This document shows positions 1 through 7,617 of a stretch of 64,000 nucleotides of DNA, piece after piece. How positions within the stretch are numbered: the stretch's first letter is position 1; every line of letters begins with the position of its first letter. A program made the position numbers and the translations under genes. The notes under the pieces were generated by a model that saw only the letters and a list, made by a program, of their open reading frames with translations, made no database searches and had not been told where the DNA came from. Origin of the DNA: Agromyces ramosus (lineage in GTDB: Bacteria > Actinomycetota > Actinomycetes > Actinomycetales > Microbacteriaceae); assembly GCF_004216665.1 (NCBI RefSeq), contig NZ_SGWY01000002.1, positions 906,685 through 970,684 of the forward strand. Reading direction: 5' to 3'.

Positions 1-2
1 CC

Positions 3-26
3 GAAGTCGGGCTGCTCGACGTCTGA
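3..26 (+). CDS. C-terminal tail of an unidentified gene (cut by window start)
   Basis: One plus-strand frame reads eight codons ending in TGA at 24-26 (E-V-G-L-L-D-V-stop). This fits the last codons of a gene that starts before the window, convergent with the TetR gene. Eight codons are too few to identify a family or to be sure the frame is coding. From 27 to 119 I see no gene. Confidence 0.25.
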   Translation, partial: EVGLLDV

Positions 27-119
27 CGCGGCCGCGGCACGCTCTCGGGTGGCTGAAGGTCCTCTGCACGTCGATTGACCTTGCCCGTAGGGGGAAGGCC
101 CGCGTAGAAGTGGAGTGGA

Positions 120-713
120 TCAGCGAGCCGAGAGGTTTTCCTGCCCGACGCGGCGCTCGAGCTTGTCGAGCACGATGTCGCGTACCTCATGCCATTCGCG
201 CCGCAGGTCGACGTGCTCGGGGTCACGGAGCCGGCGGAATCGCAGCCCTTCGAACACCGCCCGAAGCAGCATGAAGACGCGGTCGGGGTCTTCGAACTCG
301 CGCTCCACCAGCGGGCGGAGCGCGGCGAACGAGCGCGCGTCGCGCTCCAGGTAGTAGGCGTGGGCCGGATGCTTCGGATCGATGGCTTCGGCCTCGAGCG
401 CGTCGTACCGCCGGGTCGTCTCGCCCGCGCGCTCGTAGTAGCGGAGTGCGGTCTCGACGAAGTCGTCGAATCGGGCATCCTCGGGCTGGCTGGCGGCGAT
501 CGCGGCGAGGTCGACCTCGTCGCGATGCTGGAGCACGGCGTGCAGCAGGCTCTCCATGTCGGGGAAGTAGTGCATCAGCCCGGGGGCGGACATCCCGCAG
601 CGGCGTGCGACCTCGCGGAGGCTCAGCGAGCGGTAGCCCTCGGCGGCGATGATCGCGTCGGTGGTCTCGACGATCTCCTCCCGACGGACCTCGGGGCTCA
701 GCCTGCGTGCCAT
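120..713 (-). CDS. TetR/AcrR family transcriptional regulator
   Basis: The 197-aa protein has an N-terminal TetR helix-turn-helix (about residues 10-55, with SLREVARRCGMS and a downstream HYFPDMESLL) and a variable ligand-binding C-terminal half. I chose ATG 713 because GGAGGT lies about 8 nt upstream and the HTH follows at the usual distance; an in-frame start at 755 would add a non-conserved extension. It lies downstream of a GPH sugar symporter and a GH20 hexosaminidase. A palindrome at 744-767 recurs as two related sites upstream of the hexosaminidase, so it probably represses that sugar unit and itself. The effector, possibly an amino-sugar derivative, is inferred. Confidence 0.9.
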   Translation of the reverse strand: MARRLSPEVRREEIVETTDAIIAAEGYRSLSLREVARRCGMSAPGLMHYFPDMESLLHAVLQHRDEVDLAAIAASQPEDARFDDFVETALRYYERAGETTRRYDALEAEAIDPKHPAHAYYLERDARSFAALRPLVEREFEDPDRVFMLLRAVFEGLRFRRLRDPEHVDLRREWHEVRDIVLDKLERRVGQENLSAR

Positions 714-743
714 GCGTCCAACCTCCAGAGAACGAACTCTCAT

Positions 744-767
744 CGTATCTGACATCCGACAGATACG
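744..767. promoter_or_regulatory. TetR operator-like palindrome (site A)
   Basis: A perfect inverted repeat with 8-bp arms (CGTATCTG / CAGATACG) and an 8-nt spacer sits 31 bp upstream of the TetR start. Its 20-bp core TATCTGACATCCGACAGATA (746-765) aligns without gaps with two sites at 4083-4102 and 4106-4125 upstream of the hexosaminidase gene. The shared pattern is TA-Y-CTNACA....AG-R-TA. Confidence 0.75.
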
Positions 768-779
768 GGTGATGGCGAA

Positions 780-808
780 GGGGCGGATACCGTGGCGGCA
801 TCCGCCCC
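780..808 (-). terminator. Hairpin after the GPH transporter gene
   Basis: GGGGCGGAT (780-788) and ATCCGCCCC (800-808) form a 9-bp perfect stem with an 11-nt loop, 17 bp past the transporter stop codon. It has no long T-run, as is usual for actinobacterial terminators. It separates the transporter from the TetR promoter region. Confidence 0.55.
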
Positions 809-825
809 TCTACTCTGGCAGTTCG

Positions 826-2235
826 TCAGTCGACGATCTGCTCGTGCTTGCGGTTGTCCTCGACCATGACCTTGAGCTTGGCCTCGGTCAGGTCGTAGAA
901 CTTCAGCAGGATGAACGCGCCGATCGCGGAGCCCACGACGGCACCCAGATTGAAGGTCGCCCACATCACGTCGAGCGCCTGCGCCGACTGCGTCACTGCC
1001 TCGCCCGCCACCGTCGACTGGTACCCGGCGATGCCGATGATCCAGAGCGCGACGCCGCCGGAGATCGCCATCGAGGCCTTGGCCATCATCGTCTGCATGG
1101 CGAAGGTCGCGGCCTCGACGCGGCGCTTGTTCCTGTAGAAGTCGTACTCGATCGAGTCCGCGAACAGCAGCGAGAACATGAACACCTGCGGGGCCAGCAC
1201 GACGCCCTTCAGCGCCGTCACCGCGATGAGCAGCGCGAACGAGTCGCGGCAGAACAGGAACGCGACCAGCCCGAGCAGCGCGCCGGCGATGTACGAGAAG
1301 GCGAGCAGCCGGATCTTGCCGAATCGGCGGATCAGGCGGGCGCCGAACGGGGCGACGACCACGACGGGGAGGATGCCGAGCATGAGCAGCAGCGAGGCCG
1401 CCTCAGGGCTGCCGTAGAGGTCGGATGCCACGAACGGAGCGAGCGACATTGCGAAGTTCGTGCCGTTGGCGAGCAGGCCCATCACGACCGTGAGCATCAG
1501 GTACTTGTTCGAGATCACGCCACGCCAGATCCCGAGGATCGACGGACGCTCGCGGACCTCTGGGCGGACCCGCTCCTTCGCGGCCCGGATGGGGATCATC
1601 GTGATCAGGCCGACGACGCCGAGCACGAGAATGCTGAACATCCAGTTGTTCGCCGTGGCGGCCAGCAGCTGCGGCAGCGCGACGATGCCGACCAGGATGC
1701 CCAGGATGCCCGCGACGTGGTTGTTGGAGAGCAGCACGTTGCGCTCGGCCGGCAGCGGCGACATGACGGCGCCGAGGGCGTAGCCCGGGCCGTCCGACGC
1801 CGCGTAAACCGTGCCCCAGATCAGGTAGGTGATGAACGCATACCCGATCCGCACGGCGAGATCCTGCTCGAGCAGGACGTCTTGGAATCCGAAGCAGAGC
1901 ACGGTGAACAGCGGCACGGTGATCGCCGCGAGGAAGACCCAGGGCTTGAACTTGCCGCCCTTGAGGTCGATCCGCTCGATGATCGTCGCGAGGATCGGGT
2001 CGACGAGCGCGTCATAGAGCCGCGCGACGAGCAGGATCGTGCCGACCACCGCGGCGGGAATGCCGAGCGTGGTGGTGTAGTACACGGCCAGGAAGGTCGT
2101 GGTGATCATGAACAGTACGTTCTGGCCGAACCAGAACGAGTTGTACCCGAGGCGCTCGCGGCGCGAGGTGAGGAAGGTCGGGTTCGACTTCTTCGCCGTG
2201 GTCGCCGGGGCGACGGGGTTGGTGGTGGTGTCCAC
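826..2235 (-). CDS. GPH-family glycoside:cation symporter (MFS)
   Basis: A polytopic membrane protein of 469 aa with about 12 hydrophobic segments. The segment LYDALVDP at residues 73-80 is the typical GPH (glycoside-pentoside-hexuronide:cation symporter) loop, as in MelB relatives. It starts at GTG 2235 with AAGGA 7-8 nt upstream. It follows the GH20 hexosaminidase on the same strand, so it probably imports small GlcNAc-containing oligosaccharides that the cytoplasmic hydrolase then splits. The substrate is inferred from context only. A hairpin at 2259-2280 sits between the two genes and may tune their relative expression. Confidence 0.88.
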   Translation of the reverse strand: MDTTTNPVAPATTAKKSNPTFLTSRRERLGYNSFWFGQNVLFMITTTFLAVYYTTTLGIPAAVVGTILLVARLYDALVDPILATIIERIDLKGGKFKPWVFLAAITVPLFTVLCFGFQDVLLEQDLAVRIGYAFITYLIWGTVYAASDGPGYALGAVMSPLPAERNVLLSNNHVAGILGILVGIVALPQLLAATANNWMFSILVLGVVGLITMIPIRAAKERVRPEVRERPSILGIWRGVISNKYLMLTVVMGLLANGTNFAMSLAPFVASDLYGSPEAASLLLMLGILPVVVVAPFGARLIRRFGKIRLLAFSYIAGALLGLVAFLFCRDSFALLIAVTALKGVVLAPQVFMFSLLFADSIEYDFYRNKRRVEAATFAMQTMMAKASMAISGGVALWIIGIAGYQSTVAGEAVTQSAQALDVMWATFNLGAVVGSAIGAFILLKFYDLTEAKLKVMVEDNRKHEQIVD

Positions 2236-2258
2236 TGCACATCCTTGTGTAGGTAGGG

Positions 2259-2280
2259 TCGGCCCGCGTATGCGGGCCGA
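2259..2280 (-). terminator. Intergenic hairpin between hexosaminidase and transporter
   Basis: TCGGCCCGC and GCGGGCCGA form a 9-bp perfect stem with loop GTAT. It lies after the hexosaminidase stop and about 24 bp before the transporter start, so it could act as a leaky terminator or mRNA stabiliser. No T-run follows. Confidence 0.45.
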
Positions 2281-2365
2281 GGGAATTGGTGAGCGCGCGA
2301 ACCGCGCGAGGTCTGGCGTCGAGTGGGTGCCGAGTGCGCGCCGATGGGCTGCGCCCTGCGACCCG

Positions 2366-4057
2366 TTACATGACGCCCTGCCAATCGATCGAGGCGGGAC
2401 GGAACCACGCCCAGCCCCGGCGATCCCAGGCTCGGGATGCCGCCGTCAGGCGGTGGACGTACTCGTCCCAGTCGGTCGGCGTCGCCGACCAAGCACGCTC
2501 GCCGAGTCCGGCGAGGCGGGGCATGAGCAAGAACTCGAGGTCGTCGCGGTTGGTGACGGTCTCGCACCAGACCGCGGCCTCGACCCCGGCGATGCGGTCA
2601 TCCGAATCGATCCCGGGTGTCACCGACACCGGGTCCCACTCGACCATCTCGCGGAGCGTGGCCCCTGGGTAGAACGGCAGGCCGACCCGGGCTCGAAGGG
2701 CTTCCTGGTCTTCGGTCGCGGCCGTCTCGGCGTGCGGCTGGTCGAAGTAGAGGACCGTGTTCGGCGAGACGAGCACCCGGGAGCCCTTTGCAAGCGCGGT
2801 CGGAACGTCGTCGGACGATTTGCCCATCGTCTCCAGGAACACCGTGGCGAGCTCGGGCGGGAGCATCCCATCCAGGGCGCCGGAGTCCATCATCGCGGCC
2901 ATCTGGTTCGGTTCGATCCAGTACTGCACCACGTCGTCGGCGCCGACGTTCGCTCGAGCAGCCTCCTGCCAGCCGATCGCACGCTTGCCGAGCCCTCGGA
3001 CGACGGCCATGGCCTCATCGACGAACTCGGCGTGCGCCTCGTCGGACATGCCGAATGCCTCGTCGCCGCCGACGTGGACGTAGGCGGCCGTGTGGAACTG
3101 CTCGGCCACCGCCGTGAGCGCGTCCGCGACGAATTGCCTTGTGGGGCCGCGGTCGAGGTCGAGCGTGCCGATCGCGAGGCCGGCAGCCGACGCCGCCTGG
3201 GCCGCAGGGTTCGGCTCGGGGGCGAGCACCGGGTACGCACGGAACACGGCCTGCACGTGGCCGGGCAGGTCGACCTCGGGCACGATCGTGACGAACCGCT
3301 CGCTTGCGTACTGCACGAGCTCGGCGACATCCGCCTGCGAGTAATACCCGCCCGGGCGGTCGCCGAGCGCGCCGGCCCCGCCGATCTCGGTGAGGAGGGG
3401 CCAGGTCGGGACTTCGAACCGCCAGCCCTGGTCGTCCGTGAGGTGCAGGTGCAGCACGTTGAGTTTGTACAGCGAGCACATGTCGATGACCCGGCGGATG
3501 GACTCGGGGTCGTGGAACGTCCGGACGACGTCGACGGAGAGTCCACGCCAGGCGAAGCGCGGACCGTCGGTGAGGCGCGCGCCTGGCACGTCGGCGATGC
3601 TCCCCGCAGTGCCTGCCGTGATGAGCTGGCGGAGGGTCGTGAGCGCACGGTGCACTGCTTCGTGAGTAGCGCCTCGAAGCCTGACCCCGGTCGGCTCGAT
3701 CTCGATCGCGTACCGTTCGTCCGCTTCCTCGACGTCGCGACCATCGGCGCGCACGCCGGTTGCGAGTGGGAGGTGGTCGAGACCCGTGGCGTCAAGGTCG
3801 ACGAGGATGTCGGCCGTCGCGGCGTCGTCATCATCGGACGCGACCACGAGCGCGATGCCCGAGTCAGTCGCGACATCGTCGGCGAAGCGGTGCAGCAGGC
3901 CGGCGAGCGATTCCGGACCGCTCACGCACGCGCCCGAGGAGACGCGCCAGCTGCCGGGCAGGGAGTGAGCGACGTGGATGGCCGGGATGGCCGCCGTCGA
4001 GAGGACGCTCGCAGCGCTCGGCGGCTGGGGGCCGGGGGTGGTGATGAGATCGGTCAC
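2366..4057 (-). CDS. Beta-N-acetylhexosaminidase, glycoside hydrolase family 20
   Basis: A 563-aa protein with the GH20 fold: an N-terminal GH20b-type region (about 20-160), then the catalytic barrel beginning at FAWRGLSVD. The catalytic Asp-Glu pair is in HVGGDEAF (D332-E333), and LTDDQGWRFE and DLPGHVQA are typical GH20 loops. The family cleaves terminal beta-GlcNAc/GalNAc by substrate-assisted catalysis. No signal peptide is visible, so action in the cytoplasm on imported chitooligosaccharides or glycan fragments is likely. GTG 4057 has GAGGAG upstream. Two operator-like sites precede it, and the GPH transporter and TetR gene follow on the same strand. Confidence 0.93.
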   Translation of the reverse strand: MTDLITTPGPQPPSAASVLSTAAIPAIHVAHSLPGSWRVSSGACVSGPESLAGLLHRFADDVATDSGIALVVASDDDDAATADILVDLDATGLDHLPLATGVRADGRDVEEADERYAIEIEPTGVRLRGATHEAVHRALTTLRQLITAGTAGSIADVPGARLTDGPRFAWRGLSVDVVRTFHDPESIRRVIDMCSLYKLNVLHLHLTDDQGWRFEVPTWPLLTEIGGAGALGDRPGGYYSQADVAELVQYASERFVTIVPEVDLPGHVQAVFRAYPVLAPEPNPAAQAASAAGLAIGTLDLDRGPTRQFVADALTAVAEQFHTAAYVHVGGDEAFGMSDEAHAEFVDEAMAVVRGLGKRAIGWQEAARANVGADDVVQYWIEPNQMAAMMDSGALDGMLPPELATVFLETMGKSSDDVPTALAKGSRVLVSPNTVLYFDQPHAETAATEDQEALRARVGLPFYPGATLREMVEWDPVSVTPGIDSDDRIAGVEAAVWCETVTNRDDLEFLLMPRLAGLGERAWSATPTDWDEYVHRLTAASRAWDRRGWAWFRPASIDWQGVM

Positions 4058-4082
4058 GCCGCTCCTCGTCGTCGAAGACTCT

Positions 4083-4125
4083 TATCTAACAGATGTTAGG
4101 TACACTACCTTACACATGTCAGATA
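4083..4125. promoter_or_regulatory. Two tandem TetR operator-like sites (B and C) upstream of the hexosaminidase
   Basis: Site B (4083-4102) is TATCTAACAGATGTTAGGTA; its inner CTAACA-GA-TGTTAG is a perfect palindrome. Site C (4106-4125) is TACCTTACACATGTCAGATA. Both align with the site upstream of the TetR gene (746-765). Their starts are 23 bp apart and they lie 26-68 bp upstream of the GH20 start, where a promoter would be. Confidence 0.75.
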
Positions 4126-4163
4126 ACGTGTCCAAATCGAGGGACGGGCTTCGGGGACGCGCC

Positions 4164-4366
4164 CTAGGTGGCCGCGGCTTCCGCTGCCTTCTTCAGGTCG
4201 GCGGTGAACTGCTCGAAGTTCTCGTCGAACGGCGGGATCAGCCGGGCGAAGAATGGGAAGAATGGACCGCCGATGCGCTCGACGACCTCCACTCGCGTGC
4301 CGTCGGCATGGGATGCCTCGAACAATCTCGACGTGATCAGGAGTTCCTTGCGGTGACAATGACTGT
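4164..4366 (-). pseudogene. C-terminal remnant of an SRPBCC (polyketide-cyclase-like) protein
   Basis: The minus strand, ending in TAG at 4164-4166, reads DGTRVEVVERIGG ... FFARLIPPFDENFEQF ... AAEAAAT. This is the style of the last beta-strand and long C-terminal helix of SRPBCC proteins. Upstream the frame loses any resemblance after about 60 codons, and no start codon or N-terminal half is present. I read it as a truncated leftover at the edge of a rearranged segment. Confidence 0.55.
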
Positions 4367-4399
4367 CGAGCCTCGATGCTACCCGTCGACCTCGAGCAT

Positions 4400-4421
4400 T
4401 CTCGGGCGATCTCGAATCAAA
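4400..4421. repeat. 22-bp direct repeat, copy 1
   Basis: The segment starts TCTCGGGCGATCTCGAATCA and matches 6355-6376 with one mismatch (A/G). It lies just past the end of the ArsR-type gene. The second copy is just inside the left end of the tRNA-bounded island, so the pair encloses a 2-kb segment carrying the ArsR gene, the secreted-protein gene and the integrase remnant. Confidence 0.6.
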
Positions 4422-4438
4422 GATTCACGATCTGCCTG

Positions 4439-5446
4439 TCACGGGCGGAGCAGGCGCAGGTCGGCATTGCCGGGTTCGGCGCTCGGCTCGGCGGTGACCA
4501 TCCTGCGGCCCAGGTCTGAGAGAGTGTGCCGCACGGCCCGCCCGGCACGCCTGGTACTGACGAGGCCGACGCCGCGCAGTGCCGCCGCATGGGAGGAGGC
4601 CGATGCCAGGCTGATGCCGAGGCTGGTCGCCAGGCTGCTGGTGGTGTGCCCCTCGGCCGGTCCCTCGGCGAGAGCAGTGAGCACCTTCGCCCGGGTCGCC
4701 CCGAGGACGGTGCCCAGTCGGAGATTCAGGTCGTCGGCGACCGCAGCCGGTGCTCCCCAGTCGGCCTGGACCGGGTAGATCAGGCCCAGCTGATCGCGCC
4801 AATGGAACGTGAACCCCGGACGGGACCAGGCGGCGGACGGGCTGATGATCAGGCCACGCCCTTCCAGATGAACGTCGGCGTCGACCGGGAGATCGACATC
4901 GAGCCGCCCTTCGCGCCACTTGATCGCAGGATGCATACTGTTCAGGACCGACTCCATCCCTAGTGTGGCGGCCTGCCAGGCCAGGCGGCCGAGCTCGGCG
5001 GTTACGATCCTGCGGAACCCGGGCCGCATCGGTGCCACTACTTCCCGGTGGAAGGCGTCCATCGCCGCGCCAAGCAGATCCATCGCGCGCCCACTCCCGG
5101 TGGCGAGTTCGCTCGCCCAGGCTGCTCGCGGCGACGTGGCCGCCGCGGCTTCCAAGTCGGCGCGAACCTGCGCTGGAGGGGTGGCCATCACCAGGTCCAA
5201 CAGCTCCTCGACCGTGCCGGTCGCCTCCGGGATGAGGAAGCCGGGCACATCACCGTGGGCAGCGGCCAGCTCCAGCAGCGGCCGGGTCGCGGGGGGCAGC
5301 GGCATCCTGGCACCCTGGAATTGCCTTCGCACCCGGCTGTGAGGTTGCTGCACGGACTGCGCGCTGCCGGCGATGTCGTCGATCACCGACGGCATCTCGA
5401 ACGTCGTCCGGGCAAGGTCGTCGACCCCGAAGTGAAGACGCAGCAT
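4439..5446 (-). CDS. ArsR-type winged-helix regulator with DUF5937-like N-terminal region
   Basis: The 335-aa protein has a long N-terminal region resembling DUF5937 (for example PLLELAAAHGDVPGFL, TPPAQVRADLE) and a C-terminal winged helix (about 235-320, with TTSSLATSLGISLASASSHA). This layout is known from ArsR/SmtB-like regulators of Streptomyces and relatives whose ligands are mostly unknown. No metal-binding cysteine cluster is visible. ATG 5446 lacks a clear ribosome binding site. It is divergent from a small secreted protein and may control it. It sits in a segment with an integrase remnant, which suggests acquisition by transfer. Confidence 0.75.
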   Translation of the reverse strand: MLRLHFGVDDLARTTFEMPSVIDDIAGSAQSVQQPHSRVRRQFQGARMPLPPATRPLLELAAAHGDVPGFLIPEATGTVEELLDLVMATPPAQVRADLEAAAATSPRAAWASELATGSGRAMDLLGAAMDAFHREVVAPMRPGFRRIVTAELGRLAWQAATLGMESVLNSMHPAIKWREGRLDVDLPVDADVHLEGRGLIISPSAAWSRPGFTFHWRDQLGLIYPVQADWGAPAAVADDLNLRLGTVLGATRAKVLTALAEGPAEGHTTSSLATSLGISLASASSHAAALRGVGLVSTRRAGRAVRHTLSDLGRRMVTAEPSAEPGNADLRLLRP

Positions 5447-5603
5447 GAATTCATTGTCGGCCCGCGAGGCCGGATCATGTCAACGACGGCCGCCAGGTTT
5501 CAGCTGGGCCCGAAATGATTGCGGCGCTCGGCAGCGCTGAATTTTAATTGTGCGCCGGTTCGAGGACACCCCTTCGAGCCCAGACGACAAATCAGGAGAC
5601 AAC

Positions 5604-5888
5604 ATGAACAGGACACTGGCGACAGCGGTGGCGGCGTCGCTCCTCGTACTCGGAGCCGCCGGACCGGTCGCGGCAGACACGCCCGACTCCGCCAACTGCC
5701 TGGGCGTGGTGACCCAGCAGCGAGCGATAGCCCACCACGACATCGGCGAGCACGCATCGTCCCAGGAGGAGCCACGACTCGGACTCGGGAACGTCACCCG
5801 AGAGATCCTGGGCGAAGACGCCCACGTCGGCGAGTTCGGCAGCTTCCTCGGCGACATCGACGGGGACCCGGCCACCAGCTGCCATTGA
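5604..5888 (+). CDS. Small secreted protein of unknown function (94 aa)
   Basis: ATG 5604 is preceded by AGGAG at 5 nt. Residues 1-24 form a clear Sec signal peptide (MNRT..., hydrophobic core LLVLGAAGPV, then AAD). The mature part of about 70 aa contains two cysteines (NCLG near the start and SC two residues from the end) that could form a disulfide. It also has DIGEH and RLGLGNVTREI, which look like conserved blocks in uncharacterised actinobacterial exported proteins. It is divergent from the ArsR-type regulator. No function is assigned. Confidence 0.72.
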   Translation: MNRTLATAVAASLLVLGAAGPVAADTPDSANCLGVVTQQRAIAHHDIGEHASSQEEPRLGLGNVTREILGEDAHVGEFGSFLGDIDGDPATSCH

Positions 5889-5901
5889 CTGACGGGCGCG
5901 T

Positions 5902-6035
5902 CGGCGTTCGGTCAGCGCCTTCCGAATGCGCTTGGGTCGCTTCATGCGAGCGATATCCTTGACCGGATTCGCCGCGATGACGCCCCGACGCACCGCGAAG
6001 CCGAGCAGCGTGCGGAGATCGTTCGACAGCAGAAT
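5902..6035 (-). pseudogene. Tyrosine recombinase (phage-type integrase) remnant
   Basis: After a stop at 6036-6038 the minus frame reads SNDLRTLLGFAVRRGVIAAN, then PVKDIARMKRP and RKALT. This is the usual end of the core-binding domain and the linker of tyrosine integrases, just before the catalytic domain. The catalytic Arg/His/Tyr region is absent, because the frame then runs into the antisense of the secreted-protein gene. It lies 156 bp outside the left copy of the tRNA repeat, so it is probably a fossil of the integrase of this island or of an adjoining element. Confidence 0.6.
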
Positions 6036-6190
6036 TCAAACCCGTCGTGGAACGTCGAGTCAGGACGTGCACCTCCTCATGAAGGGGGCGCGGGATGCGA
6101 CACCGCAGGAATATGCGAGTGAATACGTGGAGAGCTCATCAAGTCTCCGCCTTTCAATGAAGGCAAGAAACCCTGATCAGACCGATTTCA

Positions 6191-6229
6191 CCGTAGGGCG
6201 GACGGGACTTGAACCCGTGACCGATGGAT
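6191..6229. repeat. Left attachment-site copy (tRNA 3' duplicate)
   Basis: These 39 bp are identical to 27614-27652. They cover the T-arm, acceptor 3' strand and part of the anticodon stem of the tRNA-CAU gene. The 5' half of the tRNA is missing, so this copy cannot give a tRNA. It is the expected scar at the far end of an element integrated into a tRNA 3' end. Confidence 0.85.
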
Positions 6230-6561
6230 CTACTCGACCCGGATCCTTCGTCTCGCCCTGTCAACGGCGATCTCGACCGATCTTGGGATCATCAGTTATT
6301 CCTTGCCCGGCGGTTGCTGTCAGTCCTTCAACTCTACGCATTCAGTTCGACCGGTCTCGGGCGATCTCGAGTCAAAAGTGTTGAATAAACGTGCGCGGAT
6401 CAAGTCACAGATGTGAATCCGACCGCCTTGCCGCTCATGCGATCTGGCTACGCTCGTCTCCGAGTTCGAGCTAGAAATGGTGCCCTCTCCCCAAACAGCG
6501 GGACGGGCGAAGAATCCGCTCAAGCGTGGAGGACTGCACGTCTCCCCCACTCGCTCGGGAA
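6230..6561. other. No gene recognised
   Basis: I see no coding frame with family resemblance here. The segment holds the second copy of the 22-bp repeat (6355-6376) and another GGCGATCTCGACC-type word near 6269. It lies between the left tRNA repeat and an IS3 remnant. Confidence 0.5.
6355..6376. repeat. 22-bp direct repeat, copy 2
   Basis: It matches 4400-4421 with one mismatch, in the same orientation. It lies 126 bp inside the left tRNA-repeat copy. Confidence 0.6.
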
Positions 6562-6735
6562 TGCTGAGCCTTTGGTTGACTCGTTTCCTTACGCCGCCAG
6601 GGCGACGGCGTCCTTCATGATGGCCTCGAAGTCGATGGGGCTCAACTTCCCGAGTCTGAGTTGTTGGCGGCGCCGGTGATAGCGCGCTTCGATCCACACG
6701 ATCGCGAGTCGGAGCTGCTCTCGAGTGGTCCATGG
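6562..6735 (-). mobile_element. IS3-family transposase C-terminal fragment with one terminal end
   Basis: The minus frame ending in TAA (6589-6591) reads GRPWTTREQLRLAIVWIEAR, then YHRRRQQLRLGKLSPIDFE. This is the characteristic end of the IS3 OrfB integrase core. The bases after the stop (6562-6580, GTCAACC... on the minus strand) resemble an IS3 terminal inverted repeat. The DDE residues and the rest of the element are missing. Confidence 0.65.
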
Positions 6736-6829
6736 CCGACCCCGATGACGGCCGCAGGCACCGCGGAGCATTCGATCAGCCCGCGGGTGAAAGACTGTTG
6801 GGGTTCGTGCAACGACCCATGGGGAGATC

Positions 6830-7402
6830 ATGACCGACAACCGACCAGACCTGAGCGGCGACTGGGACCTGGACCCCGCCCACACTCGCATCGGCTTCTC
6901 GGCCAAACACGCCATGGTGGCGAATGTCCGCGGTGCCTTCAACGACGTGACCGGCAGCCTGCACGTCGATTTCGACGACACGACCAAGTCGACCGCCGAG
7001 ATCGTGCTCAAGGTCGCCAGTGTCGACACCCGCAACACACAACGCGACGACCACTTGCGCAGCGCCGACTTCTTCAACGCGGAGAAGTGGCCCGACATCG
7101 TCTTCAAGAGCACCAGGATCGAGGAAGTCGGCGACAACGCCCTCGTGGTCTCGGGCGACCTGACGATCCGAGACATCACGAAACCGATCACCATCCCGAT
7201 CGAGTTCACCGGCGTGGAGACCGACGCCTTCGGCGCACTGCGTGCCGGGTTCGAGGGCACGCGGCGCATCGACCGCCGGGAATACGGCCTGGAGTGGAAC
7301 ATGGCGCTCGACTCGGGCGGTTGGCTCGTCTCGGAGAAGATCACGCTCGAGTTCGAGATCTCGGCGATCAAGCGCGAGAGCGACGCACAACAGGCCGCCT
7401 GA
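6830..7402 (+). CDS. YceI family polyisoprenoid-binding-like protein
   Basis: The 190-aa protein matches YceI over its whole length: WDLDPAHTRIGFSAKHAMVA at the start, then NTQRDDHLRSADFFNAEKWP and GDLTIRDITKPI. The family forms a lipocalin-like barrel that binds isoprenoid lipids and is often linked to stress responses. No signal peptide is seen, so it is probably cytoplasmic, as in many actinobacterial members. ATG 6830 has GGGAG 4-8 nt upstream. It stands alone between an IS3 fragment and a LuxR fragment and looks intact. Confidence 0.9.
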   Translation: MTDNRPDLSGDWDLDPAHTRIGFSAKHAMVANVRGAFNDVTGSLHVDFDDTTKSTAEIVLKVASVDTRNTQRDDHLRSADFFNAEKWPDIVFKSTRIEEVGDNALVVSGDLTIRDITKPITIPIEFTGVETDAFGALRAGFEGTRRIDRREYGLEWNMALDSGGWLVSEKITLEFEISAIKRESDAQQAA

Positions 7403-7491
7403 GGCGGCGTTGCGCGACGTCGCCGGCCCGGCGGGTCGTGCGACGTCGCGCGCGTGGGTGGTGACGACACGGGACGCGACCGGGCGCTGCC

Positions 7492-7617
7492 GATTGGCAG
7501 ATCGGCGAGCGCCTCTTCATCACCGGCAAGACCGCGAGCGTGCTCGTGTCCGCGATCCTCCGCAGCCTCGGTGCGGCCACCCGCACCGAGGCTGCCTGGG
7601 CGCAGGTGCGCCGCCGA
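7492..7617 (+). pseudogene. LuxR-type HTH fragment (C-terminal end of a regulator)
   Basis: The plus frame reads DWQIGERLFITGKTASVLVS, then AILRSLGAATRTEAA. This is the recognition part of a GerE/LuxR helix-turn-helix (compare IGERLFIS.KTASVHVS in intact members). Nothing upstream continues the protein, and the frame runs on into the antisense of the next gene. It is a truncated remnant. Confidence 0.6.

Noticed and set aside
649..4099. Long plus-strand open frames opposite the transporter and hexosaminidase
   Set aside because: These are antisense shadows in high-GC DNA; the minus-strand products match GPH and GH20 families over their full length.
6191..6229. A second tRNA gene at the left end
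   Set aside because: Only the 3' half is present; the D-arm, anticodon and 5' acceptor strand are missing, so it is an attachment-site duplicate.
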